A model generated the notes under the pieces. That model was not told the DNA's origin and did not search any database. It saw only the letters and a list, made by a program, of their open reading frames with translations. Position numbers and translations under genes: made by a program. From Chryseobacterium culicis (GTDB lineage Bacteria; Bacteroidota; Bacteroidia; Flavobacteriales; Weeksellaceae), in contig NZ_PCPP01000001.1 of NCBI RefSeq assembly GCF_002979755.1, positions 2,760,665-2,824,664 on the forward strand: a stretch of DNA of 64,000 bases, written 5' to 3'. This document shows positions 45,201 through 51,870 of the stretch, in pieces; within the stretch, counting starts at the first letter, position 1, and each line of letters starts with the position of its first letter.

Positions 45201-45601
45201 ATTCTTTGGATGGCGTAGTATGGCAGAGTTCCAATATTTTCTACAATGTACCTAGAGGTGCACACAATATATTTGTAAGAGACTCTAAAATGTGTGAGGA
45301 TGTTAAAAAGCCATTTGCCATTATTAATCTGATCAACACCATTACTCCAAATGGGGACGGCTATAATGAAGTAATAGACTATTCTGCTTTAATGAAAAAT
45401 GAGAATCTTATATTCAGGATCTTTGACAGATATGGTGCAGAAGTCTTCAGAGGTACTCCTGAAAACAGATACACCTGGGACGGAAGAGTCGGTGGCAGAT
45501 ATGTTCCTACAGCTAATTATTGGTACTTTATCACGTGGACAGAATATGGTTCCAGCCTTATGGTAAAATATACAAGCTGGTTGCTGGTAAAACACAGATA
45601 A
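42203..45601 (+). CDS. Giant T9SS surface protein with IgGFc-binding-like N-terminus, paralogue
   Basis: 1,132 residues. Same plan as its upstream neighbour: signal peptide, EHWFAPMIDRTGAPN, ATEDNTSVTISGY, KGQSYIIDG, GFIGAKITSTKPI, DQAVPVNRLGNEFALVK and FNYIPALNCYLPKQI, then YDTYQWYRNGVIVPGATTS. It differs by an inserted ~200-residue region with repeated elements (SACDINGQGTFNLTTANV, CDDNLDGTVTVILSNI, CDDDLDGIKSVNLAQF), each a CDxxxDG-type unit as often seen in T9SS proteins. It ends with ITPNGDGYNEVIDY and FRIFDRYGAEVF, the type B sorting domain. Probable surface adhesin. Confidence 0.85.
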   Translation: MKKKLCFLFMFCIFTFAFAQLDREHWFAPMIDRTGAPNPYQKLYLSTNRTTPFPVSIYNNNVLIGTVNISKNNPQKFDVLRTYIITKLQADLFTPTTKGLYLKAEFPFYANLRFSVFNHGEIITSKGISSTGLKFYAAVTPITVSNSILNFMTSVLATEDNTSVTISGYSPNVQFSNGTTGTTNPTMTFTLNKGQSYIIDGIGNITTNFDGFIGAKITSTKPINITNGNFNGQYAGNHPAGSDILMDQAVPVNRLGNEFALVKGNGSIGSHMEGAIVIATEDNTQIFVNDEIPPIATLNAGKYFVIPDSKYILQGNGHYNLYLKTSKNAYVYQTLAGVSNPGNETATGGFNYIPALNCYLPKQINELGLIDENFVHSIGNPGGVLNIPTKLNIITERGAIITVNGANPPAITGPYNMTGTTNWVTYGIPNVTGTITIASNRAIMAGITAGSDAVGYGGFFAGFPTQPVILQSGGGCIPGMSLTVDPFIYDTYQWYRNGVIVPGATTSSITPTLSGYYTCSVTMGSCAPLVTEQFKVLNCTKLTNTSYNACNVKTIIPAFSSSSQTPSPSTVAVTTAPSLGTAVVNPATGIITYTVNTLGTTGTDTFTYTFCGDDPDFPDCETVTVTLNIQALTVMNAALSACDINGQGTFNLTTANVTSNSPVTITYYPTLLDAQNENAAALIANPTAYTATNGTIIYAVVNDHIGCKNIAQITLSLFNKAIVLDNYNGVFCDDNLDGTVTVILSNITPIVLNNPNYFPTVRYYANLADANAGNNNNLPNNWSYTATTTIYIRVDSPDGCASVIKPLQFSIGAKITLITKTVTETTCDDDLDGIKSVNLAQFIPQFTLDPNVTFTFHATLADAQNNVNIVALPVNITGSQTYYIRFEKNGVCPEVGTLKINIKVPKKSDVLKDKAICPKTTTTLNAGPGFEKYLWSTGATTPSITNVGPGSYWVELTFNGCTYKQYVNVTELPLPIITSIEIDGTTVKVGASGGTPPYEYSLDGVVWQSSNIFYNVPRGAHNIFVRDSKMCEDVKKPFAIINLINTITPNGDGYNEVIDYSALMKNENLIFRIFDRYGAEVFRGTPENRYTWDGRVGGRYVPTANYWYFITWTEYGSSLMVKYTSWLLVKHR

Positions 45602-45607
45602 CAACAG

Positions 45608-45647
45608 AAAACCGGAAGAAAGAACCCCACTCTTTCTTCCGGTTTTT
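45608..45647 (+). terminator. Terminator after the giant T9SS gene
   Basis: 16-bp stem AAAACCGGAAGAAAGA / TCTTTCTTCCGGTTTT, loop ACCCCAC, extra Ts. Confidence 0.92.
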
Positions 45648-45775
45648 TATTTAAATCTTCGATTTTTTAAATGAATGGTAAGTTTCTAACACTCCTTAAC
45701 AATTAAATCCCAAAGTTTAATATAACTTTAACCACTATTCTTCATCTAATTACACAGAATTGCTTTATTTCTATG

Positions 45776-45783
45776 TAATTTTG
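45776..45783 (+). promoter_or_regulatory. -7 element of the 45.8 kb gene
   Basis: TAATTTTG, 8 bases before ATG 45792. This leaves an extremely short leader, so the transcript may be close to leaderless. Confidence 0.5.
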
Positions 45784-45791
45784 CGCATTAT

Positions 45792-46586
45792 ATGAAGAAA
45801 CTGTTTACTCTACTGCTATTGGTTTTTCTGGCAAAAATTAATGCACAAATATATTCCGGAGAGGTATTTCTGAGAGACAACTCAATTTTATATCTCAATC
45901 AGGTTTATGTCACTAACCTGAATACACAGAAAACTGTTCTTACGGACTACAATGGTAATTTTAATATTCCTGCCAATGTCGGGGATGTGATTCGCTTTAC
46001 CTCTATCGTTACTGAAAGAAAAGATATTAAGATGACTCCTCAATCCATGGAACAAAAAAATCTGGTTGAGCTGAAAATAGCATATTATGAAATTCAGGAA
46101 ATTGTTCTTAGCAGATTCAAGCCTACCGGAAATCTTCGGTATGATGTGAACTCTTTAAGAAAAGAAGACAAAGCACATGCTCTTAAAAAAGTAATTGGCC
46201 TTCCTGAGCCAAAAGGTGACGGAACTCCTCCGGAGCTTCCTGTTGCCGGACTGCGGGATGGAGGACTTACCTTTAGCCTTGAAAGTATCTATGATATTCT
46301 CTCCGGAGAACGAAAGAAAAAACAACGTTATCAGGCCTATGAAAGGATGAACAGCTCTGTAGCTCAGATTAAAAATTATCTGGGTAAAGATTATTTTACA
46401 AAATTTAAGATTCCTGAAAATTTAATCGATAACTTCCTTCAGTTTGTTTATACTTCAGAAAATATCCAGGCTTATGTATTGGCGGGCAACTTTGAAGCGG
46501 TAAAAATTCCTATTGAAAAATATCTTCCTATCTATCAGAAAAGGCTTAGAAGCTCGCATCTTCAGGAAGTTGTAAGCAGTAATTAG
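45792..46586 (+). CDS. Secreted carboxypeptidase-regulatory-like domain protein
   Basis: 264 residues. Signal peptide (ends KINAQ), then a ~70-residue beta domain of the CarboxypepD_reg type: YLNQVYVTNLNTQKTVLTD, YNGNFNIPANVGDVIRFTS. The rest is helical and charged (LSGERKKKQRYQAYERM, IPENLIDNFLQFVYTSENI). This is common in Bacteroidota as a periplasmic protein, sometimes related to TonB-receptor systems; here no receptor gene is near. Transcribed alone. Function unknown. Confidence 0.7.
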   Translation: MKKLFTLLLLVFLAKINAQIYSGEVFLRDNSILYLNQVYVTNLNTQKTVLTDYNGNFNIPANVGDVIRFTSIVTERKDIKMTPQSMEQKNLVELKIAYYEIQEIVLSRFKPTGNLRYDVNSLRKEDKAHALKKVIGLPEPKGDGTPPELPVAGLRDGGLTFSLESIYDILSGERKKKQRYQAYERMNSSVAQIKNYLGKDYFTKFKIPENLIDNFLQFVYTSENIQAYVLAGNFEAVKIPIEKYLPIYQKRLRSSHLQEVVSSN

Positions 46587-46620
46587 AAATTTCGGAAAGA
46601 AATTACTCACAATATTGAAT

Positions 46621-46650
46621 AACTCGTGTGCTTTACACGGGTTATTTTTT
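46621..46650 (+). terminator. Terminator after the 45.8 kb gene
   Basis: AACTCGTGT pairs with ACACGGGTT (one G-U), followed by a long T run. The remaining 46651-46877 is AT-rich with no ORF and no convincing promoter. Confidence 0.8.
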
Positions 46651-46877
46651 TGTTAAATGACCGAAAAATGCACGCTATAGTTTACCACAACATCTACAAT
46701 ACGAATTATTCAACTTTTACAACATATTCTTCTTCAATATTCAAAAATATGTTTAATTTTATCTCACAAACAAGTGTTTAAAATAAAAACACGAGATATT
46801 CGTTATCAAATAAAAAACTAAGCAACCGGAACGCAAATTAAGAGTGAAACACCCAATTTCTAACTTAATATGAATTA

Positions 46878-47642
46878 ATGAAAAAAGTACTTTTACTTCT
46901 TGGATGTATGTTATTTTTTACAGTCTCTGCCCAAAAACAAGGTAAAGACTATAGTAATATTCTGAAAAGTAAGAATATCTACGAGATCAATGCTTTTTTG
47001 CGAGATGCCCATCCTGATGACCCCCGAAGATCCGTTCTGAAACCAAGGGTAATGGAAATGATGAAAGAATACATCAAAGATGCACACCCTGCTGATCAGA
47101 AGGTAAAAGATATGCAGGAAATGCTTGCTATGCTGAGAAGAAGACCTTCTACCAAAATTACTTTTGATGAAATGAATGCCATCATCAAACAAAAACAGAT
47201 TGCAAAATATAAGGCTGAACTTGCTGCCAAACAATCTACCACTGTATATACTCCAAGTAGTGCCCAAAATACATATGTTGTAAACGCTGCTGCTAATACC
47301 GCAGTTCCCAACGCTGAAGCAGAAGAATTCAACATGCTGATGGCAGTTTCTCCTGTAGAACATAAAAACAGGACCGTAAAAATCTTAAATTCTCTATTTG
47401 ATAATGATCCTAATGCTAAAGAATGCATTGTCATGATTCAAAATAAATCAGACTGTAATATCATTGTCAGAATGGAAGGTGTGGGAATCACCAAATACAG
47501 ACTTGCAGTTCCGGCTCAGGGAGAAGGCTCTATTGTGGTGGAAAAAGGTCAGTATCTTTTCTCGAGTTTAGTTTGCGGGGCACAGTATGCATCACAAAAA
47601 ACAATAGAAAGACCCATTATGGTGGCCTTAGGAAGTCACTAA
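46878..47642 (+). CDS. Secreted protein of an uncharacterised paralogous family (member 2)
   Basis: 254 residues. Signal peptide (VLLLLGCMLFFTVSAQ). N-terminal motif KSKNIYEINAFLRDAHPDDP then SVLKPRV is shared with member 3. The C-terminal domain has ILNSLFDNDPNAKECIVMI, NKSDCNIIVRMEG, VPAQGEGSIVVEKGQY and SSLVCGAQYASQKTI. The conserved Cys pair is present. It is followed by a hairpin and then trmB. Cell location probably periplasmic; no known function. Confidence 0.75.
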   Translation: MKKVLLLLGCMLFFTVSAQKQGKDYSNILKSKNIYEINAFLRDAHPDDPRRSVLKPRVMEMMKEYIKDAHPADQKVKDMQEMLAMLRRRPSTKITFDEMNAIIKQKQIAKYKAELAAKQSTTVYTPSSAQNTYVVNAAANTAVPNAEAEEFNMLMAVSPVEHKNRTVKILNSLFDNDPNAKECIVMIQNKSDCNIIVRMEGVGITKYRLAVPAQGEGSIVVEKGQYLFSSLVCGAQYASQKTIERPIMVALGSH

Positions 47643-47665
47643 GCTCAATCAGAAACGAATTATCA

Positions 47666-47693
47666 CTCTGTCTTTTACCTCCAAAAGACAGAG
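47666..47693 (+). terminator. Hairpin after family member 2
   Basis: Perfect 11-bp stem CTCTGTCTTTT / AAAAGACAGAG with loop ACCTCC. The following bases are only moderately T-rich, so it may be a weak terminator. Confidence 0.6.
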
Positions 47694-47712
47694 ATTCTCC
47701 ATAAATTTTTAG

Positions 47713-47720
47713 TATTTTTG
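47713..47720 (+). promoter_or_regulatory. -7 element of trmB
   Basis: TATTTTTG. A start codon at 47718 would overlap it, so ATG 47739 is used. Confidence 0.6.
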
Positions 47721-47738
47721 CACTCATTTTATAATTCA

Positions 47739-48416
47739 ATGGGCAAGAATAAATTAGCAAGATTTGCAGAAAACAAAATATTACCAAATGTAATCCAACC
47801 TACAAGAGAAGACGCTTTAAAAGGCTTTGAACTTAAAGGAAAATGGAGAGATAATTTCTTTAAAAATGACCATCCGGTTGTATTGGAATTAGGGTGTGGA
47901 AAGGGAGAATATTCTGTAGGACTCGCAAAAACATTTCCTGAAAAAAACTTTATCGGAGTAGATATTAAAGGGGCAAGATTCTGGTTTGGAGCGAAAGAAG
48001 CCGTAGAAAACAACATGAATAATGTAGCTTTTTTAAGAACTCAGATCGAACTTGTTGATTATTTCTTTGCTGAAAATGAAGTAGACGAAATATGGATTAC
48101 ATTCCCGGATCCCCAAATAAAATATAAAAGAACAAAACACAGATTAACACATCCGGACTTTTTAGACCGTTATAAAAAATTCCTGAAGCCAGGAGGCATC
48201 ATTCACCTGAAAACAGATTCAGAGTTCCTGCATGGGTATACCCTTGGATATTTACAGGGTGCAGGGTATGAAATCATTTCTGCTCACCATGATATCTATG
48301 GGGCTCCAGAATACGATCCTAATACGGAACATTTGAGAGATATTAAAACGTATTATGAAGAGCTATTCTCAGCGAAAGGAAAAACTATTACTTACATTAA
48401 ATTCCGGATAAGCTGA
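47739..48416 (+). CDS. trmB: tRNA (guanine-46 N7)-methyltransferase
   Basis: 225 residues from MGKNKLARFAENKILPNV, an opening typical of Bacteroidota TrmB. SAM site VLELGCGKGEYSVGLAK, then NFIGVDIKGARFWFGAKEA and the substrate-binding motif ITFPDPQIKYKRTKHRLTH. It makes m7G46 in tRNA variable loops. It is placed among four paralogues of an unknown secreted family and shares a likely transcript with member 3, 17 bases downstream. Confidence 0.94.
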   Translation: MGKNKLARFAENKILPNVIQPTREDALKGFELKGKWRDNFFKNDHPVVLELGCGKGEYSVGLAKTFPEKNFIGVDIKGARFWFGAKEAVENNMNNVAFLRTQIELVDYFFAENEVDEIWITFPDPQIKYKRTKHRLTHPDFLDRYKKFLKPGGIIHLKTDSEFLHGYTLGYLQGAGYEIISAHHDIYGAPEYDPNTEHLRDIKTYYEELFSAKGKTITYIKFRIS

Positions 48417-48433
48417 TGAATTAAAAAAACTTG

Positions 48434-49132
48434 ATGAAAAAAAATTTTTTAACGATTTTATTCTTCACATTTCTTATCCCCAACTTTACACAAGCTCAAA
48501 AAAGCAGTAAAGACATCTTAAAAAGCACAAACATTAAAGAAATTGAAGAATACCTGAAGAACGCACACCCTGACGATCCTAAAAAGAGTGTGCTGAAACC
48601 TAAGCTCATTGCTTTAAAAAATGCCGAATGGACAAAAGGAGCCCGTACTGCCAAACCTATGGAAACCAGGCCTGTCATTACAGATATTCCAAAAGGGGCT
48701 ATGAGAAATCCTAATTCGGATGATGCTGAAGAATTTAGGAAACTTATCACTGAAACATCTGCTGAACATAAACAAAAAACAGTGAATGTACTGAATGCTA
48801 TGTTTAATGAGGATATCAGCCGCAAGGAAGCAATTCTCTTGTTCAAAAATAATTCTGACTGTAATATTGTATTACGGATTGAAGGAAAAGAATTTTACAA
48901 CCTTGCTGTTCCTGCTCATGCGGAAAATTTCATTGTCCTCAACAAGGATTCCTATACCTTTAGCAGTAATATCTGTGATGTGAAATATTCGTCTCGGAAA
49001 GACATTAAAAAAAGTATATTTGTAACGATAGACAATCCAAAACCGGGCGGCGCTGAACTGAAATCAGCCCAAAAGGAACCGATAAAGGAAAAGTCACTGA
49101 AAAAACAAAAATCAAAAAATAAAATAGGATGA
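48434..49132 (+). CDS. Secreted protein of an uncharacterised paralogous family (member 3)
   Basis: 232 residues from ATG 48434 (a TTG lies just before). Signal peptide ending in FTQAQ. N-terminal KSTNIKEIEEYLKNAHPDDP then SVLKPKL as in member 2. C-terminal domain: VLNAMFNEDISRKEAILLF, NNSDCNIVLRIEGKEFYNL, VPAHAENFIVLNKDSY and SNICDVKYSSRKDI. An extra Lys-rich tail (KSLKKQKSKNKIG) is unique to this member. Its stop overlaps the start of member 4 by ATGA. Confidence 0.75.
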   Translation: MKKNFLTILFFTFLIPNFTQAQKSSKDILKSTNIKEIEEYLKNAHPDDPKKSVLKPKLIALKNAEWTKGARTAKPMETRPVITDIPKGAMRNPNSDDAEEFRKLITETSAEHKQKTVNVLNAMFNEDISRKEAILLFKNNSDCNIVLRIEGKEFYNLAVPAHAENFIVLNKDSYTFSSNICDVKYSSRKDIKKSIFVTIDNPKPGGAELKSAQKEPIKEKSLKKQKSKNKIG

Positions 49133-49569
49133 AAAAACTATTCGTTTTTATCGGAACTTCTTTGATTATTGCCAGCTGTAATGTAAACTACGGAGGCTAT
49201 CCGGGAAGAACCTCCTACCCTTATCCTGCTAACAATACAGGGAACAGAACGAATACAGAAAGAGAATACAATGAGCTTATAAAGACGTATAAGCCTGAAA
49301 CAGCTGATGTACTCAATGATCTTCTTAACAGTGATGATCCTAAAAATCCGAAAACCTCTGTTTCCGTAGAAAACAAATCTCCATGCAATATGGTGCTTAC
49401 AGTGAGCGGGAATAATTTTTTCAAGAAAATACCCATTGGTACCGGAAAAATAGGATACACAATGGTACCGAAAAATCAAAATTACAGATTATCGGGTATG
49501 CTTTGTAATTCTACTTATCAGTCTACAAAGTTTGTCACAACTTCCTATTCTATAAAGCTTTCAAACTAA
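49129..49569 (+). CDS. Lipoprotein of an uncharacterised paralogous family (member 4)
   Basis: 146 residues, the shortest member. Lipobox IASC rather than a plain signal peptide, so it is anchored in a membrane. Short Tyr/Pro/Asn-rich spacer, then VLNDLLNSDDPKNPKTSV, NKSPCNMVLTVSGNNFF and GMLCNSTYQSTKF. It lacks the HPDDP N-terminal motif of members 2 and 3. Overlaps member 3 by four bases (ATGA), so the two are translationally coupled and may work together, one soluble and one anchored. Confidence 0.75.
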   Translation: MKKLFVFIGTSLIIASCNVNYGGYPGRTSYPYPANNTGNRTNTEREYNELIKTYKPETADVLNDLLNSDDPKNPKTSVSVENKSPCNMVLTVSGNNFFKKIPIGTGKIGYTMVPKNQNYRLSGMLCNSTYQSTKFVTTSYSIKLSN

Positions 49570-49650
49570 AATATAACCTGCAGATTTCTGTGGATTTTTA
49601 TTTTAATAAAACGAACCACAATGACTTGCAGACGACTGTATAAACAATAA

Positions 49651-49680
49651 AAAAACGCTGGATCGAAATCCAGCGTTTTT
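49651..49680. terminator. Terminator at the end of rplM-rpsI-rpsB
   Basis: Perfect 13-bp stem AAAAACGCTGGAT / ATCCAGCGTTTTT with a CGAA loop (TTCG on the minus strand, a very stable tetraloop). Confidence 0.92.
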
Positions 49681-49703
49681 CCTATATTAAAGAAAATCTT
49701 TAA

Positions 49704-50465
49704 TTATTCTGCATCGAAATCAGCATCTGTATCAGCAGATACTTTTTCTCCTTCTTCTTTAGATTTTTCTTTATCAGCTTTTCTTTGAGACTGACCTTCT
49801 TTGATAGATTCAGAAACTACGCTAAGGATCATATCAATAGACTTAGAAGCATCATCGTTTCCTGGGATAACGAAATCAACTTTTCTAGGGTCAGAGTTTG
49901 TATCAACGATACCGAAAACTGGAATACCTAGTTTCTTAGCTTCAGTTACTGCGATGTGTTCTCTTAAGATATCAACTACAAATACAGCAGATGGAAGTCT
50001 CACCATGTCAGCGATAGAACCTAAGTTCTTCTCTAGGTTAGCTCTTTGTCTGTCAACTTGTAATCTTTCTTTTTTAGATAAAGTTTCGAATGTACCGTCT
50101 TTTTTCATTTTATCGATAGCATTCATCTTCTTTACAGCCTTTCTGATAGTAACGAAGTTTGTTAACATACCTCCTGGCCATCTTTCTGTAATATAAGGCA
50201 TATTAAGTTCAGAAGCGTGTTTTGCAACAACTTCTTTCGCTTGCTTCTTAGTAGCTACGAAAAGAACTTTTTTACCTGCAGAAGTTAATTTCTCTAAAGC
50301 ATTGCAAGCTTCATCTAATTTAACTGCTGTTTTATGTAAGTCTACAATGTGAATACCGTTCTTCTCCATAAAAATGTATGGAGCCATATTTGGATTCCAC
50401 TTTCTAGTCATGTGACCGAAGTGTACGCCAGCCTCTAAAAGGTCTTTTACATTTGCTTTTGCCAT
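49704..50465 (-). CDS. rpsB: 30S ribosomal protein S2 (uS2)
   Basis: 253 residues. Starts MAKANVKDLLEAGVHFGH; contains the S2 segments RKWNPNMAPYIFMEKNGIHI, ITERWPGGMLTNFVTI and GIPVFGIVDTNSDP. The last ~35 residues are a Lys/Glu/Asp-rich tail (KEKSKEEGEKVSADTD), an extension often present in Bacteroidota. Third gene of the rplM-rpsI-rpsB unit, but separated from rpsI by ~207 bases of odd repetitive sequence. tsf does not follow. Confidence 0.97.
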   Translation of the reverse strand: MAKANVKDLLEAGVHFGHMTRKWNPNMAPYIFMEKNGIHIVDLHKTAVKLDEACNALEKLTSAGKKVLFVATKKQAKEVVAKHASELNMPYITERWPGGMLTNFVTIRKAVKKMNAIDKMKKDGTFETLSKKERLQVDRQRANLEKNLGSIADMVRLPSAVFVVDILREHIAVTEAKKLGIPVFGIVDTNSDPRKVDFVIPGNDDASKSIDMILSVVSESIKEGQSQRKADKEKSKEEGEKVSADTDADFDAE

Positions 50466-50554
50466 GTTTTCTGTTTTTGTTAGTTTACTTTCCGTCTTTT
50501 AAACAATCAACAACTTCTTTAGATGGGAGAAGCGTTTGGATGCTAAACGTAACG

Positions 50555-50654
50555 GGCAATTGGCGGTCTGCTTTTTGCTTTTGGCAATTGGCTTTTCGCC
50601 GAGATTAAGTTTAAAAAAAATTTAATACATTTCTGTAGCCAATAGCCAATAGCC
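50555..50654. repeat. Short direct and inverted repeats in the rpsI-rpsB spacer
   Basis: GGCAATTGGC occurs at 50555-50564 and 50583-50592; TAGCCAA repeats about 2.7 times at 50636-50654. ATTGGCT and AGCCAAT words can pair with each other in the transcript. Base composition is richer in G/C than the flanking intergenic DNA. This looks like a small repeat family rather than ordinary spacer. Confidence 0.55.
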
Positions 50655-50672
50655 ATCTGCCAACGAGAAATC

Positions 50673-51059
50673 TTAACGTTTTGAGAATTGGAATCTCTTT
50701 CTTGCTTTTTTCTGACCTGGCTTCTTTCTTTCCACCATTCTTGCGTCTCTTGTAAGTAAACCAGCTGGCTTCAATGCTAACCTGAACTCAGCGTTGATTT
50801 CGCATAAAGCTCTTGAAATACCTAATCTGATAGCTTCTGCCTGACCTGTATTACCACCACCGAATACGTTCACGGTAACGTCATACTGACCAACAGTCTC
50901 AGAAAGGATAAACGGTTGGTTTAATTTGTAAACCATCACGTCTGTAGAGAAATATTCTTTAGCATCTTTACCGTTTACTGTAATAACACCAGAACCTGGT
51001 TTTACATAAACTCTCGCTACAGAAGTTTTTCTTCTTCCGATTTTGTGAACTATAGACAT
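50673..51059 (-). CDS. rpsI: 30S ribosomal protein S9 (uS9)
   Basis: 128 residues. Starts [20 protein letters not shown] and ends [18 protein letters not shown], the invariant basic S9 tail whose last Arg reaches the P-site tRNA. Central [19 protein letters not shown] is typical. Six bases downstream of rplM. Confidence 0.97.
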   Translation of the reverse strand: MSIVHKIGRRKTSVARVYVKPGSGVITVNGKDAKEYFSTDVMVYKLNQPFILSETVGQYDVTVNVFGGGNTGQAEAIRLGISRALCEINAEFRLALKPAGLLTRDARMVERKKPGQKKARKRFQFSKR

Positions 51060-51065
51060 AATTAA

Positions 51066-51521
51066 TTATTTAAATTCGTTAACATTAATTGTTTTTGGCT
51101 GTTGAGCTTCATGTTTGTGCTCAGTTCCTTCATATAAATAAAGGTTCTTAAGGATAGCAGATCCTAATCTGTTTTTAGGTAACATACCTTTTACAGATTT
51201 CTCTAATACCTTTAAAGAATCTTTCTTTTGAAGTTCAGCCGCAGTCATAGACTTCTGTCCACCAGGATATCCTGTATGCCAGATATAAGTCTTATCAGCC
51301 CACTTGTTTCCGGAAAGTGTTATTTTCCCAGCATTCAAAACGATTACGTTATCACCACAATCTACGTGAGGTGTGTAGTTCGTTTTGTGCTTACCTCTCA
51401 AAATCTTTGCAACCGTAGAAGCTAATCTACCTAACGGCTGTCCTTCAGCGTCTACCACAACCCATTCTTTATTAGCAGTAGCTTTGTTCGCTGAAACAGT
51501 TTTGTAACTTAATGTATTCAC
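51066..51521 (-). CDS. rplM: 50S ribosomal protein L13 (uL13)
   Basis: 151 residues. Contains VVDAEGQPLGRLASTVAKIL, VDCGDNVIVLNAGKITLSG, YIWHTGYPGG and the signature VKGMLPKNRLGSAIL. An early large-subunit assembly protein. First gene of the rplM-rpsI-rpsB operon, transcribed from a promoter at 51568-51597. Confidence 0.97.
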   Translation of the reverse strand: MNTLSYKTVSANKATANKEWVVVDAEGQPLGRLASTVAKILRGKHKTNYTPHVDCGDNVIVLNAGKITLSGNKWADKTYIWHTGYPGGQKSMTAAELQKKDSLKVLEKSVKGMLPKNRLGSAILKNLYLYEGTEHKHEAQQPKTINVNEFK

Positions 51522-51567
51522 ACGTTTTAGTTAAAGATTAAACATAATTTACCCCTAAAAGGGTGTG

Positions 51568-51597
51568 CAAAGGTACAAATTATTTTCGTAACCCAAA
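51568..51597 (-). promoter_or_regulatory. Promoter of rplM-rpsI-rpsB
   Basis: On the minus strand: -7 TACCTTTG at 51575-51568 and a TTTG at 51597-51594, 18 bases apart, one short of the usual 19. The leader is ~40 bases. Confidence 0.7.
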
Positions 51598-51746
51598 AAC
51601 ATATTTTATTTAATCTATATAATCTTGGTTGTACGGCCCTGTATCAATAGATTTTAACACTAATTACAATTTTGGCATAAATCTTGCGAACTCATGAGCC
51701 GATGAAAAAAACACTTCGAAGATTCTAAAAACACCAATGAAACAGC

Positions 51747-51771
51747 AAAGAGTTTATTCCCTCGACTCTTT
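51747..51771. other. Small hairpin in the 349-base rplM-DUF3667 gap
   Basis: AAAGAGT pairs with ACTCTTT around an 11-base loop, followed by CTTTTATT on the + strand, the shape of a weak terminator. A tiny frame (MKKTLRRF) lies just before it near 51701. It might end a short RNA made from this gap, but no promoter is clear. Otherwise the gap only holds promoters for its two flanking genes. Confidence 0.3.
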
Positions 51772-51840
51772 CTTTTATTAAATTTACTTTAAAGATTTCC
51801 GTAAAAAATGTTAATATAATTATAATTTCATTGAAATAAT

Positions 51841-51848
51841 TATATTTG
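51841..51848 (+). promoter_or_regulatory. -7 element of the DUF3667 gene
   Basis: TATATTTG, 22 bases before ATG 51871. Confidence 0.6.
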
Positions 51849-51870
51849 CGTTAATCATATTCCATAATCC

